64,000 nt of DNA from Alphaproteobacteria bacterium (GTDB lineage Bacteria; Pseudomonadota; Alphaproteobacteria; Rhizobiales; Xanthobacteraceae), in contig JBBCGH010000001.1 in the NCBI GenBank assembly GCA_037200445.1, forward strand, positions 1,116,001 to 1,180,000, read 5' to 3'. Below are positions 53,074 through 62,304 of this stretch, one piece after another. The notes beneath the pieces were generated by a model, which did not search any database, was not told where the DNA came from, and saw only the letters and a program-made list of their open reading frames with translations. The translations under genes and the position numbers were made by a program. Within the stretch, counting starts at the first letter, position 1. Every line of letters begins with the position of its first letter.

Positions 53074-54573
53074 GTGCTTCCCAAGCCCAAGCCTTCGCTG
53101 ACCCCCAACACCTACGCCTACGAATCCGAGCCGATGGTGAAGCCGACCGGCTTCCGCGAATACGACGCGCGATGGCTGTTCGGCAAGGAAATCAACCTGA
53201 TGGGCGTGCAGGCGCTGGGCCTCGGCCTCGGTACGCTGATCCATGAGCTTGGCGTGAAGCCGGATTTGGTCACCGGTCACGATTTCCGCGGCTATTCGGC
53301 CTCGATCAAGATGGCGCTGATCACCGGGCTGATGACGGCCGGCGTGCGCGTGCGGGACATCGGGCTTGCGGTCACGCCGATGGCCTATTTCGCGCAATTC
53401 GATCTCGACGTGCCGTGTGTCGCGATGGTGACGGCCTCGCACAACGACAACGGCTGGACCGGCGTGAAGATGGGCGCGAACCGTCCGCTCACTTTCGGGC
53501 CCGACGAGATGACGCGGCTGAAGGAGATCGTGCTCGGCGGCGCCGGCAAGGCGCGCGCCGGCGGCACTTATGACTTCGTCGAGAATTTCCCCGCGCGCTA
53601 TATCGCGGACCTCACCAGCCGCCCGAAGATCAAGCGCAAGCTGAAGGTCGTGTGCGCCTGCGGCAACGGCACGGCCGGCGCGTTCGCGCCGCGCGTGCTG
53701 GAGGCGGTCGGCTGCGAGGTGATCCCGCTCGACTGCGAGCTCGACCATACGTTTCCGAACTACAATCCCAACACCGAAGACATGAAGATGCTGCACGCGA
53801 TGCGCGATGCGGTGTTGAAGCACAAGGCCGACGTCGCACTCGGCTTCGACGGGGACGGCGACCGTTGCGGTGTGGTCGACAATGAGGGCGACGAGATCTT
53901 CGCCGACAAGGTCGGCGTGATGCTGGCGCGCGACATTTCGGCCAACGTGCCGAACGCGAAGTTCGTCACCGACGTGAAATCGACCGGCCTGTTCATGACC
54001 GATCCGGTGCTGAAGCGGAACGGCGCCGTGACCGACTACTGGAAGACCGGCCACTCCTACATGAAGCGGCGCGTCAACGAGATTGGCGCGGTCGCGGGCT
54101 TCGAGAAGTCCGGCCACTTCTTCTTCAACAAGCCGATGGGCCGCGGCTACGACGACGGGCTGATCTTTGCGCTCGCGGTCTGCGACATGCTCGACCGCAA
54201 TCCCGGAAAGACGATGGCCGACCTTAAAGATGCGCTGCCCAAGACCTGGGGCTCGCCGACCATGTCGCCGCATTGCGACGACGAGAAGAAGTACGGCGTC
54301 GTCGATGCGGTGGTGAAGCACTTCGAGACCGCAAAGCAGAAGGGCGACAAGGTGATCGGCCAGCCCATCCGCGATCTCGTCACGGTCAACGGCGTGCGGG
54401 TCACCGTCGAGGACGGCACCTGGGGGCTGGTGCGCGCCTCGTCGAACAAGCCGGAGCTGGTCGTCGTGGTCGAAAGCCCGGCCTCCGAGGCGAACATGCG
54501 GGCGATGTTCAAGGCGGTCGACGCCGTGCTGCGCACGCATCCGGAAGTCGGCGAATACAATCAGACGATCTAA
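53074..54573 (+). CDS. Phosphomannomutase/phosphoglucomutase
   Basis: 499 residues of the alpha-D-phosphohexomutase family (AlgC/ManB type). It interconverts hexose 1- and 6-phosphates for nucleotide sugar and envelope glycan synthesis. The phosphoserine loop is VTASHNDNGWTGVKMG, the Mg loop GFDGDGDRCGVVD and the C-terminal phosphate loop RASSNKPELVVVVE. GTG 53074 with GGAG at 53063-53066 gives the family's N-terminus (LPKPKPSLTPNTYAYESEP). ATG 53056 lies in the repeat and is less likely. Whether it prefers mannose or glucose is not visible. Confidence 0.92.
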   Translation: MLPKPKPSLTPNTYAYESEPMVKPTGFREYDARWLFGKEINLMGVQALGLGLGTLIHELGVKPDLVTGHDFRGYSASIKMALITGLMTAGVRVRDIGLAVTPMAYFAQFDLDVPCVAMVTASHNDNGWTGVKMGANRPLTFGPDEMTRLKEIVLGGAGKARAGGTYDFVENFPARYIADLTSRPKIKRKLKVVCACGNGTAGAFAPRVLEAVGCEVIPLDCELDHTFPNYNPNTEDMKMLHAMRDAVLKHKADVALGFDGDGDRCGVVDNEGDEIFADKVGVMLARDISANVPNAKFVTDVKSTGLFMTDPVLKRNGAVTDYWKTGHSYMKRRVNEIGAVAGFEKSGHFFFNKPMGRGYDDGLIFALAVCDMLDRNPGKTMADLKDALPKTWGSPTMSPHCDDEKKYGVVDAVVKHFETAKQKGDKVIGQPIRDLVTVNGVRVTVEDGTWGLVRASSNKPELVVVVESPASEANMRAMFKAVDAVLRTHPEVGEYNQTI

Positions 54574-54579
54574 CTTAGG

Positions 54580-54684
54580 CCTCATCTTGAGGAGGCGCGA
54601 AGCGCCGTCTCGAAGGATGGCGGCAGGCTCCGAGTCGGTTGCCATCCTTCGAGACGCGGCCTTCGGCCGCTCCTCGGGATGAGG
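54580..54684. repeat. Palindromic intergenic repeat, family C
   Basis: Arms CCTCATCTTGAGGAGGCGCG and CGGCCGCTCCTCGGGATGAGG; inner arms CGTCTCGAAGGATGG and CCATCCTTCGAGACG. It is the same type as 8957-9080 and lies between the phosphomutase and a small membrane-protein gene. Confidence 0.88.
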
Positions 54685-54730
54685 TTTTCCTTCCCGGGAA
54701 CCGACCGCTCCGGGCCCGCGTTTCCGCCGC

Positions 54731-55066
54731 ATGGACGAGCACAAGCGCGAACTCCACGAGCAGCTCGACCGGCTGCAAGAGGAACTGCCCCAGCCTGCCG
54801 CCAAGCCGGTCCGCAAGCTGCGGCAGTCCGACTGGAAATGGGCGCGCATTCCGGCCGGCATCCTGCTGGTGATCGGCGGCCTCTTGGCGTTCCTGCCGGT
54901 GCTCGGCCTCTGGATGCTGCCGCTCGGTCTCGGGCTGCTCGCGATCGACGTGCCGTTCCTGCGCAAGCCGATGGCACGGGCGATCCGATGGGGGCTGGAC
55001 AAGTGGCATGCGTGGCGCGGGGCGGACGGCCTACGCAAGCAAAGCGCTACGGCTCCACGTCCTTGA
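54731..55066 (+). CDS. Small membrane protein, PGPGW-like
   Basis: 111 residues. A charged helical N-terminus (MDEHKRELHEQLDRLQEEL) precedes a hairpin of hydrophobic segments with IPAGILLVIGGLLAFLPVLG and LPLGLGLLAIDVPFLRKPM, matching the PGPGW membrane family. Its function is unknown; relatives are sometimes misnamed after tryptophan synthase. Its last 20 bases overlap the convergent gene at 55047. Confidence 0.75.
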   Translation: MDEHKRELHEQLDRLQEELPQPAAKPVRKLRQSDWKWARIPAGILLVIGGLLAFLPVLGLWMLPLGLGLLAIDVPFLRKPMARAIRWGLDKWHAWRGADGLRKQSATAPRP

Positions 55067-55370
55067 ACACATCGATCTCGACGCCGCCCGGCAGCATCGC
55101 GCGCCAGGCCTGCAAGTAGGTCTGCAGCCGCATGTCGCCTGCAATCCGCGCGCGATTGAGCTCCATCGATTCCGGCGTCTCGTATTCGATCACCTGGATG
55201 AACTTGCCGGGATCGTCGACGTTCTGGATCAGCCGCACTTCCGTGCCGCCCATCATCTCGTAGAACGGCTTGGACGCGTTGACGAACTGGAGGAGTTGCG
55301 CCGGATCGGCCGACGGCATGGTGAAGCGGAAATGCAGCGTGCGCCGGACCTTGCGTTCTGTCGTTGCCAT
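55047..55370 (-). CDS. Small hypothetical protein, possibly dimeric alpha/beta barrel
   Basis: 107 residues, no signal. The pattern of strands and helices (LHFRFTMPSADPAQLLQFVN ... FIQVIEYETPESMELNRAR) resembles small ferredoxin-like or antibiotic-monooxygenase-fold proteins. I do not assign a function. AGAGAGGA before the ATG supports the start. It ends a minus-strand series with the GNAT and pheA genes (26-base gap). Confidence 0.68.
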   Translation of the reverse strand: MATTERKVRRTLHFRFTMPSADPAQLLQFVNASKPFYEMMGGTEVRLIQNVDDPGKFIQVIEYETPESMELNRARIAGDMRLQTYLQAWRAMLPGGVEIDVFKDVEP

Positions 55371-55396
55371 GGCTGATTCCTCTCTCCAGCGTCAGC

Positions 55397-55909
55397 CTAG
55401 CGCAAATGTCTCACATCGTCCCAGATGTAGGCGATGTCCCCGAATGCGATTCCGCCGCGTTCATCGATGCGCGTAACGCCGGCGCGGCCGCCCATCGCCT
55501 CGTAGAAACGCCGCGCCGCAACGTTGTTGGTCAACGTCCACAGCCCGCAGGATGTGAACCCGCGGGCCGCGAGGAGAGCCATGAACTGGCCGAATACCAT
55601 GCGGCCGATGCCGCGGCGCTTGAACGCGTCAAGCAGATAGAGCGAGGACACTTCGCTGCTGGTCGAAAGCCCGGTCCACTTGATTGGACCGCCAGAGATG
55701 AATCCCGCAACCGCGCCGCTGCTTTCGTGAACCAGTGTCGAGCGATCCGGATCGGCGAGCGTGGCGCGCCATTGCGTGACGCGCGTTTCCAGCGAGTGGT
55801 GTTCGAATGCTTCCGGCGGAACCAGCCCGGTATAGCTTTCGCACCAGGCCTGCACATGCACGCGCGCGATGGCGTCAACATCGGCTGGTGTGGCGCGCCG
55901 GACGATCAA
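55397..55909 (-). CDS. GNAT-family N-acetyltransferase
   Basis: 170 residues of the RimI-like GNAT fold. N-terminal IVRRATPADVDAIARVHVQA, acetyl-CoA site YLLDAFKRRGIGRMVF and NNVAARRFYEAMGG. The acetyl acceptor is unknown. TTG 55909 overlaps the pheA stop (TTGA), so translation is probably coupled. A longer frame extends into pheA and is not credible. Confidence 0.88.
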   Translation of the reverse strand: MIVRRATPADVDAIARVHVQAWCESYTGLVPPEAFEHHSLETRVTQWRATLADPDRSTLVHESSGAVAGFISGGPIKWTGLSTSSEVSSLYLLDAFKRRGIGRMVFGQFMALLAARGFTSCGLWTLTNNVAARRFYEAMGGRAGVTRIDERGGIAFGDIAYIWDDVRHLR

Positions 55910-56763
55910 TCCTTTTTTTCCTTGAAGGAGGAGCGGAACGGGTGCGCCGGGTAGACGCCCAGAATCTTGAACTCGCGCGAGAAGAATTTCAGCTCCTCCA
56001 TCGCAAAGATGAGCCCCTGATCGTCCGGATGCCCCTCGACATCGGCGTAGAACATGGTCGCGAAGAAGTTGCCCTCGATCATGTAGCTTTCGAGCTTGGT
56101 CATGTTCACGCCGTTGGTGGCGAAGCCGCCGAGCGCCTTGTAGAGCGCGGCCGGCAGGTTGCGCACGCGGAACACGAAGGTCGTCACCACCGGGCCATTG
56201 CCCGGCTTGGCGTGCTGCTTCTTCTTCGAGAGGATCACGAAGCGCGTGGTGTTGTGATCCTCGTCCTCGACGTTCTCGGCGAGCACTTTGAGGCCGTAGA
56301 TCTTTGCTGCGAGCTTTGGCGCGAGCGCGCCGCGCGTGACGTCGCTCGTTTCCGCGATATGGCGCGCGGCACCCGCCGTGTCGGCGGCGATCACCGCTTT
56401 GTAGCCCTGCTTGCGGATGAAGCGGCGGCACTGGCCGAGCGCATGGATATGGCTCTCGACCGACTTGATCGTCTTCAGCGTCGCACCCTGAGGCGCCATC
56501 AGGTTGAAATGGATCGGCAGGAAGTGCTCGCCGACGATGTGCAGGTTCGCATGCGGCAGCAAATGATGGATGTCGGCGACGCGCCCGGCGATCGAATTCT
56601 CGATCGGGATCATGCCGAGCCCGGCACTGCCGTTCTGCACCGCCGCCAGCGCATCCTCGAAGGTCGGGCAGGGCATCGGCTCGCAGCCGGGATAGACCTC
56701 GCGGGCCGCGATATCGGAATTCGCTCCGGGCTCGCCCTGGAACGCGACTTTCAGTTTGCTCAT
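55906..56763 (-). CDS. pheA: Prephenate dehydratase
   Basis: 285 residues. It turns prephenate into phenylpyruvate in phenylalanine synthesis. The catalytic domain (~1-185) begins KVAFQGEPGANSDIAAREV, with MIPIENSIAGRVADIHHLL and NTTRFVILSKK (the TRF motif). The C-terminal ACT domain for feedback inhibition has GGFATNGVNMTKLESYMIEG. No chorismate mutase domain is fused. Start 56763 is selected over 56799. It follows kdsB by 32 bases. Confidence 0.96.
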   Translation of the reverse strand: MSKLKVAFQGEPGANSDIAAREVYPGCEPMPCPTFEDALAAVQNGSAGLGMIPIENSIAGRVADIHHLLPHANLHIVGEHFLPIHFNLMAPQGATLKTIKSVESHIHALGQCRRFIRKQGYKAVIAADTAGAARHIAETSDVTRGALAPKLAAKIYGLKVLAENVEDEDHNTTRFVILSKKKQHAKPGNGPVVTTFVFRVRNLPAALYKALGGFATNGVNMTKLESYMIEGNFFATMFYADVEGHPDDQGLIFAMEELKFFSREFKILGVYPAHPFRSSFKEKKD

Positions 56764-56795
56764 AGGTGTTTCCGTAATTGCGGGCGCTCGCAGCG

Positions 56796-57530
56796 TCAAT
56801 GCGCCAGCAGCGCCCGCGCCTTCGCGAGGTGCTCCGCGGTATCGACCCCGAAGATCGGATTTTCGGTCAGTGCGACATCGATACGCATACCGGCTTCGAG
56901 CGCGCGCAACTGTTCGAGCCGCTCGCGCCGCTCGAGCGGGGAGGGCGGTAGCGCGACGAAGCGTTCGAGCGCGGCGCGCCGATACGCATAGAGCCCGATG
57001 TGGTGATAGAGCGGGCCTTCCCCGGATGGTGCGGTCGCGCGCGTGAAGTAGAGCGCGCGGAAACGGCCGGGCGACACGGCTGAGCAGATCGCCTTCACGG
57101 CATTCGGATCGGTGCGCTCGGCCTCCTCGGTGATTTCCAGCACCAGGGTCGCGATATCGACAGCGGGGTCGGCAAGCGGCCCGAGCGCGAGGCGGATGTC
57201 GGCGCCCGTGAGCATCGGAAAATCGCCCTGCACATTGACCACGATTTTGGCGCGCCCTTCCGGGTCGGCCTTGCCGAGCGCCTCGAAGATGCGGTCGGAC
57301 CCGGTCGTGTGATCGCTGCGCGTCATCACCGCGCGTCCGCCGGCCGCCGTGACGGCGTCCGTAATCTCGCTTGAGTCCGTCGCGATCATGACAGGTCCGA
57401 CGGCTGCTTCCTCGGCCCGTTGCATGACGCGCACGATCATCGGAACGCCTCCGATGTCGGCGAGCGGCTTACCCGGCAGCCGCGTCGAGGCCATGCGGGC
57501 CGGGATCAGGATCAGTATGTCCGAAGTCAT
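56796..57530 (-). CDS. kdsB: 3-deoxy-manno-octulosonate cytidylyltransferase
   Basis: 244 residues. It forms CMP-Kdo from CTP and Kdo for lipopolysaccharide inner core. [20 protein letters not shown] is the nucleotide-binding start, then [17 protein letters not shown] and [13 protein letters not shown]. It is the first gene of the kdsB-pheA-GNAT series. Start 57530 gives the family's N-terminus. It is divergent from the cytochrome gene with 170 bases between. Confidence 0.96.
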   Translation of the reverse strand: MTSDILILIPARMASTRLPGKPLADIGGVPMIVRVMQRAEEAAVGPVMIATDSSEITDAVTAAGGRAVMTRSDHTTGSDRIFEALGKADPEGRAKIVVNVQGDFPMLTGADIRLALGPLADPAVDIATLVLEITEEAERTDPNAVKAICSAVSPGRFRALYFTRATAPSGEGPLYHHIGLYAYRRAALERFVALPPSPLERRERLEQLRALEAGMRIDVALTENPIFGVDTAEHLAKARALLAH

Positions 57531-57700
57531 GGAAAACGCCGGACTTTCCGGCTCCGCTCCGCCCAAAGAAAAGGCTCAGGCAGCGGCCTTTATACGGGTT
57601 GCCAGTGCGGCGGCAAACCGGCTATGTGTCGGCCGCATCGAGCGCGGCTCCAGCGCCCGATTCCAGTCGATATCCCGCCTCCCAGGAGCCCGAAGCCGCA

Positions 57701-58294
57701 ATGGACTCATTCGAAATCAACAAGATCCTGGGTGCGTTGCTGTTCACCTGCCTGTGCCTGCTCGCGCTCAACATTGGGGCGCATGCGGTGTTTTCGCCGC
57801 TGGCGCCCGCAAAGCCCGGCATGGAGGTCGTGGTAACCGAGCATCCCGCTGGCGGCGGGGCCGCGAAGCCCGAACCCGACCAGCCGATCGCTCAGCTCCT
57901 GGCGAGCGCCAACGTCCAGAAGGGCGAGAGCTCCGCCAAAAAATGCGCCGCCTGCCATACCTTCGGCAAAGGCGAGCCCAACCGCGTTGGTCCGAACCTC
58001 TATGGCGTGGTCGGCCGCCCCAAGGGCACCGAAGGCGGGTTTGCCTATTCGGATGCCATGAAGAAGAAGGGCGGAAACTGGAGCCTCGACGACCTCAACG
58101 AATTCCTTGCCGGCCCGCAGAAGTACGTGCCCGGCACCAAAATGAGCTTTGCCGGCCTGCCGAAGGGTAGCGAGCGCGCCGACGTGATCGCGTACCTGAA
58201 TTCCAAATCGGACAGCCCGCAGCCGCTGCCCAAGGCGGCAGATGCGGGTGGTGCTCCGAAGGCCGCGGAAGCGCCCGCGGGACAGAAGCAGTAG
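57701..58294 (+). CDS. cycM: Membrane-anchored cytochrome c, CycM-like
   Basis: 197 residues. An uncleaved N-terminal helix (~8-30, ILGALLFTCLCLLALNIGA) anchors a class I cytochrome c domain. Heme is bound at CAACH (82-86) with the Met ligand in PGTKMSFAGL. A Pro/Ala-rich tail follows. CycM carries electrons from the bc1 complex to aa3-type oxidase in Bradyrhizobium. GGAG about 12 bases upstream supports ATG 57701. Confidence 0.9.
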   Translation: MDSFEINKILGALLFTCLCLLALNIGAHAVFSPLAPAKPGMEVVVTEHPAGGGAAKPEPDQPIAQLLASANVQKGESSAKKCAACHTFGKGEPNRVGPNLYGVVGRPKGTEGGFAYSDAMKKKGGNWSLDDLNEFLAGPQKYVPGTKMSFAGLPKGSERADVIAYLNSKSDSPQPLPKAADAGGAPKAAEAPAGQKQ

Positions 58295-58450
58295 CGGTTC
58301 TGCGCTCAGGCTTTGAGCCGTGCGACGATTTGCGCGGTCAGCGCGTTAGGAGATTACGCAACCGTAAGGCGGGGCGCTGTTGACGCCCCGGAAATCTGCC
58401 ATAATTGAGCGGAACTCGTGGGCGGGTGCTACGACCTGGGAGCCATTTCT

Positions 58451-60334
58451 GTGAAGCTTTCCCGCCGGACCCTTTTGCGCAGCAGCGCCGCTGTGCTCGT
58501 TGCCCCCACGATCGGCCCGCCCGCTCTCGATAGTGCTGCGCACGCGAACGAGAACGAATGGCGCCATGGCCTTTCGCTGTTCGGCGATCTGAAGTATCCC
58601 GCCGGCTTCAAGCACTTTGACTACGTCAATCCGGAGGCGCCGAAGGGCGGCACGGTGCGCCTCGGCGGAGTGGGCACCTTCGACAATTTCAACGTCGTGA
58701 TCCGCGGTGTGAAGGGCGCGATCGCGGCCGGGATCGACCTCATCTACGAGCGGCTTTTGATTGGCGCGTTGGATGAGGTTTCAGCCGAGTATGGTCAGAT
58801 CGCAGAGGCGGTGAGCCACCCGGCGGATTTCTCCTCCGTGATCTATCGGCTGCGGCCGCAGGCCAAATGGTATGATGGCAAGCCGATCACGGCTGACGAT
58901 GTGATTTTCTCATTCGAGGCCTACAAGAAATATCATCCGCAGTACTCCGCCTATTACAAGTACGTCGCCAAGGTAGAGCAGTCCGGAGAGCGTCAGATCA
59001 CCTTCACGTTCGACAGTCCCGGCAACCGGGAGCTGCCGCAGATCGTTGGCCAATTCCCCGTGCTGCCTAAACACTGGTGGGAGGGGACCGACGCCTCAGG
59101 CCGCAAGCGCGATATCTCGGCGACCACGCTCGAAGTTCCGCTCGGCAGCGGTCCGTACCGGATGAAGGAGTTCGCCGCGGGCCGCTCGATCGCCTACGAG
59201 CGCGTGAAGGATCATTGGGGCAAGGACCTCAACGTCAATATCGGACGCGATAATTTCGATGAACTGCGCTTCGACTATTTTCGCGACACCACGGTCGCGC
59301 GCGAAGCCTTCAAGGGCGATGTGCTCGATTGGCGAACCGAGAACAGCGCAAAGGACTGGGCGACCGCCTACGATTTCCCGGCTGTGAAAGACAAGCGTGT
59401 CATCCTCGAGGAATTCGCGATCCGCTCCTCGGGTGTGATGCAGGCCTTTGCGTTCAACATCCGCCGCGACAAGTTCAAGGACTGGCGGCTGCGGCTCGCA
59501 ATGAATTACGCGTTCGACTTCGAGGAGATGAACAAGCAAATCTTCTTCGGGCGGTACAAGCGCATTGCGAGCTTTTTCGAAGGGACCGAGCTGGCGTCGT
59601 CCGGACTGCCTGAGGGCAAGGAGCTCGAAATCCTTGAAACGGTGCGTGACAAGGTCCCGGCTGAAGTGTTCACCAAGCCATATGCCAATCCGGTGGGCGG
59701 TACACCCGAGAACGTCCGTGCGAACCTTCGCGAGTCACTGCGTCTCTTGAAGGAGGCGGGTTACGAGGTGCGCAACCAGAAGCTCACCGACGTCAAGACC
59801 GGCGAACCGTTCACGGTCGAGTTTCTTGTGGCGGCGGGCGATCCGAACGGCGAGCGCTTCGTTTCGTTCTACAAGCCGTCGCTCGAACGCATCGGCATGA
59901 CTGCCACGATCCGCTCCGTCGACGAGGCCCAATACATCAATCGCGAGCGCAACCGCGAGTTCGACGTGATGACCAACGTCTGGGGTGAGTCGCTGTCGCC
60001 TGGCAACGAGCAGCGCGGCAACTGGGGCTCCCAGGCGGCGGATCAAGTCGGCTCGGAGAACCTGGTCGGGATCAAGAACCCTGCGGTCGACACATTGATC
60101 GAGCGCGTGGTCTTCGCCAAGAACCGCGCCGAGCTGATTGCCGCCACCAGGGCATTGGATCGCGTGCTGCTCTGGAATCACTACGTCGTGCCGCAATGGA
60201 CTTACGGCTTCCAGCGCACCGCGCGCTGGGACCGCTTCGGACGGCCGGAAAAGCTCCCGGAATATGCCGCATCCGCATTCCCAACGATCTGGTGGTGGGA
60301 CGCGCAACGCGCCGCCAAGACAGGATCGCGATGA
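58451..60334 (+). CDS. Extracellular solute-binding protein, YejA-like 1
   Basis: 627 residues, family 5 solute-binding protein. The N-terminus KLSRRTLLRSSAAVLVAP has twin arginines and looks like a Tat signal. The mature part begins GLSLFGDLKYPAGFKHFDYV, and EAPKGGTVRLGG and PLGSGPYRMKEF are typical of YejA. It delivers oligopeptides or similar solutes to YejBE. GTG 58451 with GGGAG eight bases upstream is chosen over GTG 58418. It is coupled to the second binding-protein gene by ATGA. Confidence 0.88.
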   Translation: MKLSRRTLLRSSAAVLVAPTIGPPALDSAAHANENEWRHGLSLFGDLKYPAGFKHFDYVNPEAPKGGTVRLGGVGTFDNFNVVIRGVKGAIAAGIDLIYERLLIGALDEVSAEYGQIAEAVSHPADFSSVIYRLRPQAKWYDGKPITADDVIFSFEAYKKYHPQYSAYYKYVAKVEQSGERQITFTFDSPGNRELPQIVGQFPVLPKHWWEGTDASGRKRDISATTLEVPLGSGPYRMKEFAAGRSIAYERVKDHWGKDLNVNIGRDNFDELRFDYFRDTTVAREAFKGDVLDWRTENSAKDWATAYDFPAVKDKRVILEEFAIRSSGVMQAFAFNIRRDKFKDWRLRLAMNYAFDFEEMNKQIFFGRYKRIASFFEGTELASSGLPEGKELEILETVRDKVPAEVFTKPYANPVGGTPENVRANLRESLRLLKEAGYEVRNQKLTDVKTGEPFTVEFLVAAGDPNGERFVSFYKPSLERIGMTATIRSVDEAQYINRERNREFDVMTNVWGESLSPGNEQRGNWGSQAADQVGSENLVGIKNPAVDTLIERVVFAKNRAELIAATRALDRVLLWNHYVVPQWTYGFQRTARWDRFGRPEKLPEYAASAFPTIWWWDAQRAAKTGSR

Positions 60335-62217
60335 CATCGACCCTCTCGGGCAAGGCGGGGAACCGCCTGACCCGTCGCCAGCTGCTCGTGATTTCGGCGG
60401 GCGCGCTGGCGAGCGGGCTCACCGCAACCCGCGCCGCCGCAGATGAGATCGAAACGCACGGCATTTCTTCGTTCGGCGATCTCAAATATCCAGCCGACTT
60501 CAAATACCTCGACTATGTCAATGTGAATGCGCCGAAGGGCGGGCTGTTCTCGCAGATCGGTCCGTCGCGCCAGTACAATCAGAATTTCCTCACCTTCAAT
60601 TCGCTGAACTCCTTCATCCTGAAGGGTGACGGCGCGCAGGGCATGCAGCTCACCTTCGCGACGCTGATGCAGTCGACGGGCGACGAACCCGACGCCATGT
60701 ACGGACTCGCGGCGCGTGCGGTGCGCATCTCGGCCGACAAGCTCACCTATCGCTTTTTGCTCCGGCCCGAGGCCTGCTTTCAGGATGGCAGCAAGCTCAC
60801 CGCGCACGACGTCGCCTTCTCGCTCAATCTGTTGAAGCAGAAGGGCCACCCGATCATCGTGCAGCTCACGCGCGACTTCCTCGGCGCCGAAGCCGAGGAC
60901 GATGCGACCGTGACATTGAAATTCGCGCCCAAGCGCGCGCGCGATGTGCCGCTGTTCGTAGCCGGGCTGCCGCTCTTCTCGCGCGCCTACTATTCGGCGC
61001 ACAATTTCGAGGAGACAACGCTCGAGCCGCCGCTCGGTTCGGGCGCCTACAAGGTCGGCAAGTTCGAATCGGGCCGCTATATCGAGTACGATCGCGTCAC
61101 GGATTGGTGGGGCGCGGACCTGCCCGTCATGCGCGGGCAGAACAACTTCGACACCGTACGCTTCGAATTCTATCGCGACCGCGACGTCGGCTTCGAGGGT
61201 TTCACGGCGAAAAACTATCTGTTCCGCGAGGAGTTCACCGCCCGCACCTGGGCGACGCGCTACGATTTTCCCGCCATCAAGGACGGGCGCGTAAAGCAGG
61301 CGATGCTGCCCGACGATACGCCGTCGGGCGGGCAGGGCTGGTTCATGAACACACGGCGCGAGAAGTTCAAGGACCGGACGCTGCGCGAAGCGATCATCGA
61401 TGCGTTCGACTTCGAGTGGACCAACAAGACCATCATGTACGGCGCCTACAAGCGCACGGTGTCGGTGTTCGAGAATTCGAACATGATGGCTGAAGGCAAG
61501 CCGGACGAGGCCGAGCTCGCGCTGCTCGCGCCGTTCCGCGGCAAGGTGCCGGACGAGGTTTTCGGCGAGCCGTTCATGCCTCCAGTGTCGGATGGGTCAG
61601 GACAGGACCGCACGCTATTGCGCAAAGCCTCGCACCTGCTGCAGCAGGCGGGCTATCCGGTCAAGGACGGCAAGCGCGTCGATGCGAAGGGCGAGCCGGT
61701 CACGTTCGAATTTCTGATCGATGAGCCGACCTTCCAGCCGCATCACATGCCGTTCATAAAAAATCTCGGGACGCTTGGCATCGACGCGACATTGCGCGTG
61801 GTCGATCCGGTGCAGTTCCGCAAGCGCATGGATGAATTCGACTTCGATGTCACCGTGCAGCGCTTCAATTTCTCGACGACGCCCGGCGACTCGCTCCGCT
61901 CCTATTTCACTTCCCAATCGGCGACCATGCAGGGCTCGCTCAACCTCGCGGGTATCTCCGATCCGGTTGTGGATGCGCTGGTCGAGAAAGTCATCCAAGC
62001 CGATACGCGCGGCGAGCTCACCACCGCATGCCGCGCGCTCGATCGCGTGATCCGGGCGGGGCGTTACTGGATACCGCACTGGTATCTGGCGGCGCATCGC
62101 ATCGCTTACTGGGACGTGTTCGGCTTTCCGCCGACGAAGCCCGGATTTTCACGCGGCATTCCCGACACATGGTGGTACGATCAGGAGAAGGCAGCGAAGC
62201 TCGAGCGGGGGCGGTAG
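60331..62217 (+). CDS. yejA: Extracellular solute-binding protein, YejA-like 2
   Basis: 628 residues, homologous along its length to the preceding protein: twin-arginine signal RLTRRQLLVISAGALASGL, then SSFGDLKYPADFKYLDYV, NAPKGGLFSQIG and PLGSGAYKVGKF. ATG 60331 overlaps the stop of paralogue 1. The two probably share YejBE and bind different ligands, but specificity is not readable. A family A repeat follows the stop, before yejB. Confidence 0.9.
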   Translation: MTSTLSGKAGNRLTRRQLLVISAGALASGLTATRAAADEIETHGISSFGDLKYPADFKYLDYVNVNAPKGGLFSQIGPSRQYNQNFLTFNSLNSFILKGDGAQGMQLTFATLMQSTGDEPDAMYGLAARAVRISADKLTYRFLLRPEACFQDGSKLTAHDVAFSLNLLKQKGHPIIVQLTRDFLGAEAEDDATVTLKFAPKRARDVPLFVAGLPLFSRAYYSAHNFEETTLEPPLGSGAYKVGKFESGRYIEYDRVTDWWGADLPVMRGQNNFDTVRFEFYRDRDVGFEGFTAKNYLFREEFTARTWATRYDFPAIKDGRVKQAMLPDDTPSGGQGWFMNTRREKFKDRTLREAIIDAFDFEWTNKTIMYGAYKRTVSVFENSNMMAEGKPDEAELALLAPFRGKVPDEVFGEPFMPPVSDGSGQDRTLLRKASHLLQQAGYPVKDGKRVDAKGEPVTFEFLIDEPTFQPHHMPFIKNLGTLGIDATLRVVDPVQFRKRMDEFDFDVTVQRFNFSTTPGDSLRSYFTSQSATMQGSLNLAGISDPVVDALVEKVIQADTRGELTTACRALDRVIRAGRYWIPHWYLAAHRIAYWDVFGFPPTKPGFSRGIPDTWWYDQEKAAKLERGR

Positions 62218-62218
62218 C

Positions 62219-62265
62219 GCATGATCCCGAAGGACGGGGACCGGTTTTCGGATAAGATCATGCGC
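62219..62265. repeat. Palindromic intergenic repeat, family A
   Basis: GCATGATCCCGAAGGACGGG followed by GACCGGTTTTCGGATAAGAT and CATGCGC. It begins one base after the YejA2 stop codon and lies inside the transporter operon before yejB. Confidence 0.9.
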
Positions 62266-62304
62266 AAGAAAACATCATGAAACGCCCCGCGTAACGAGCC
62301 CCGA

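Noticed and set aside
53029-55038. 669-residue minus-strand frame over the phosphomutase gene
   Set aside because: It crosses a palindromic repeat and mirrors a well-recognised plus-strand gene; no motif supports it.
58380-58405. Promoter-like TTGACG with ATAATT upstream of the first YejA-like gene
   Set aside because: The spacing of about 15 bases is too short for a standard sigma-70 promoter and part of the -35 lies in a GC hairpin (58371-58389).
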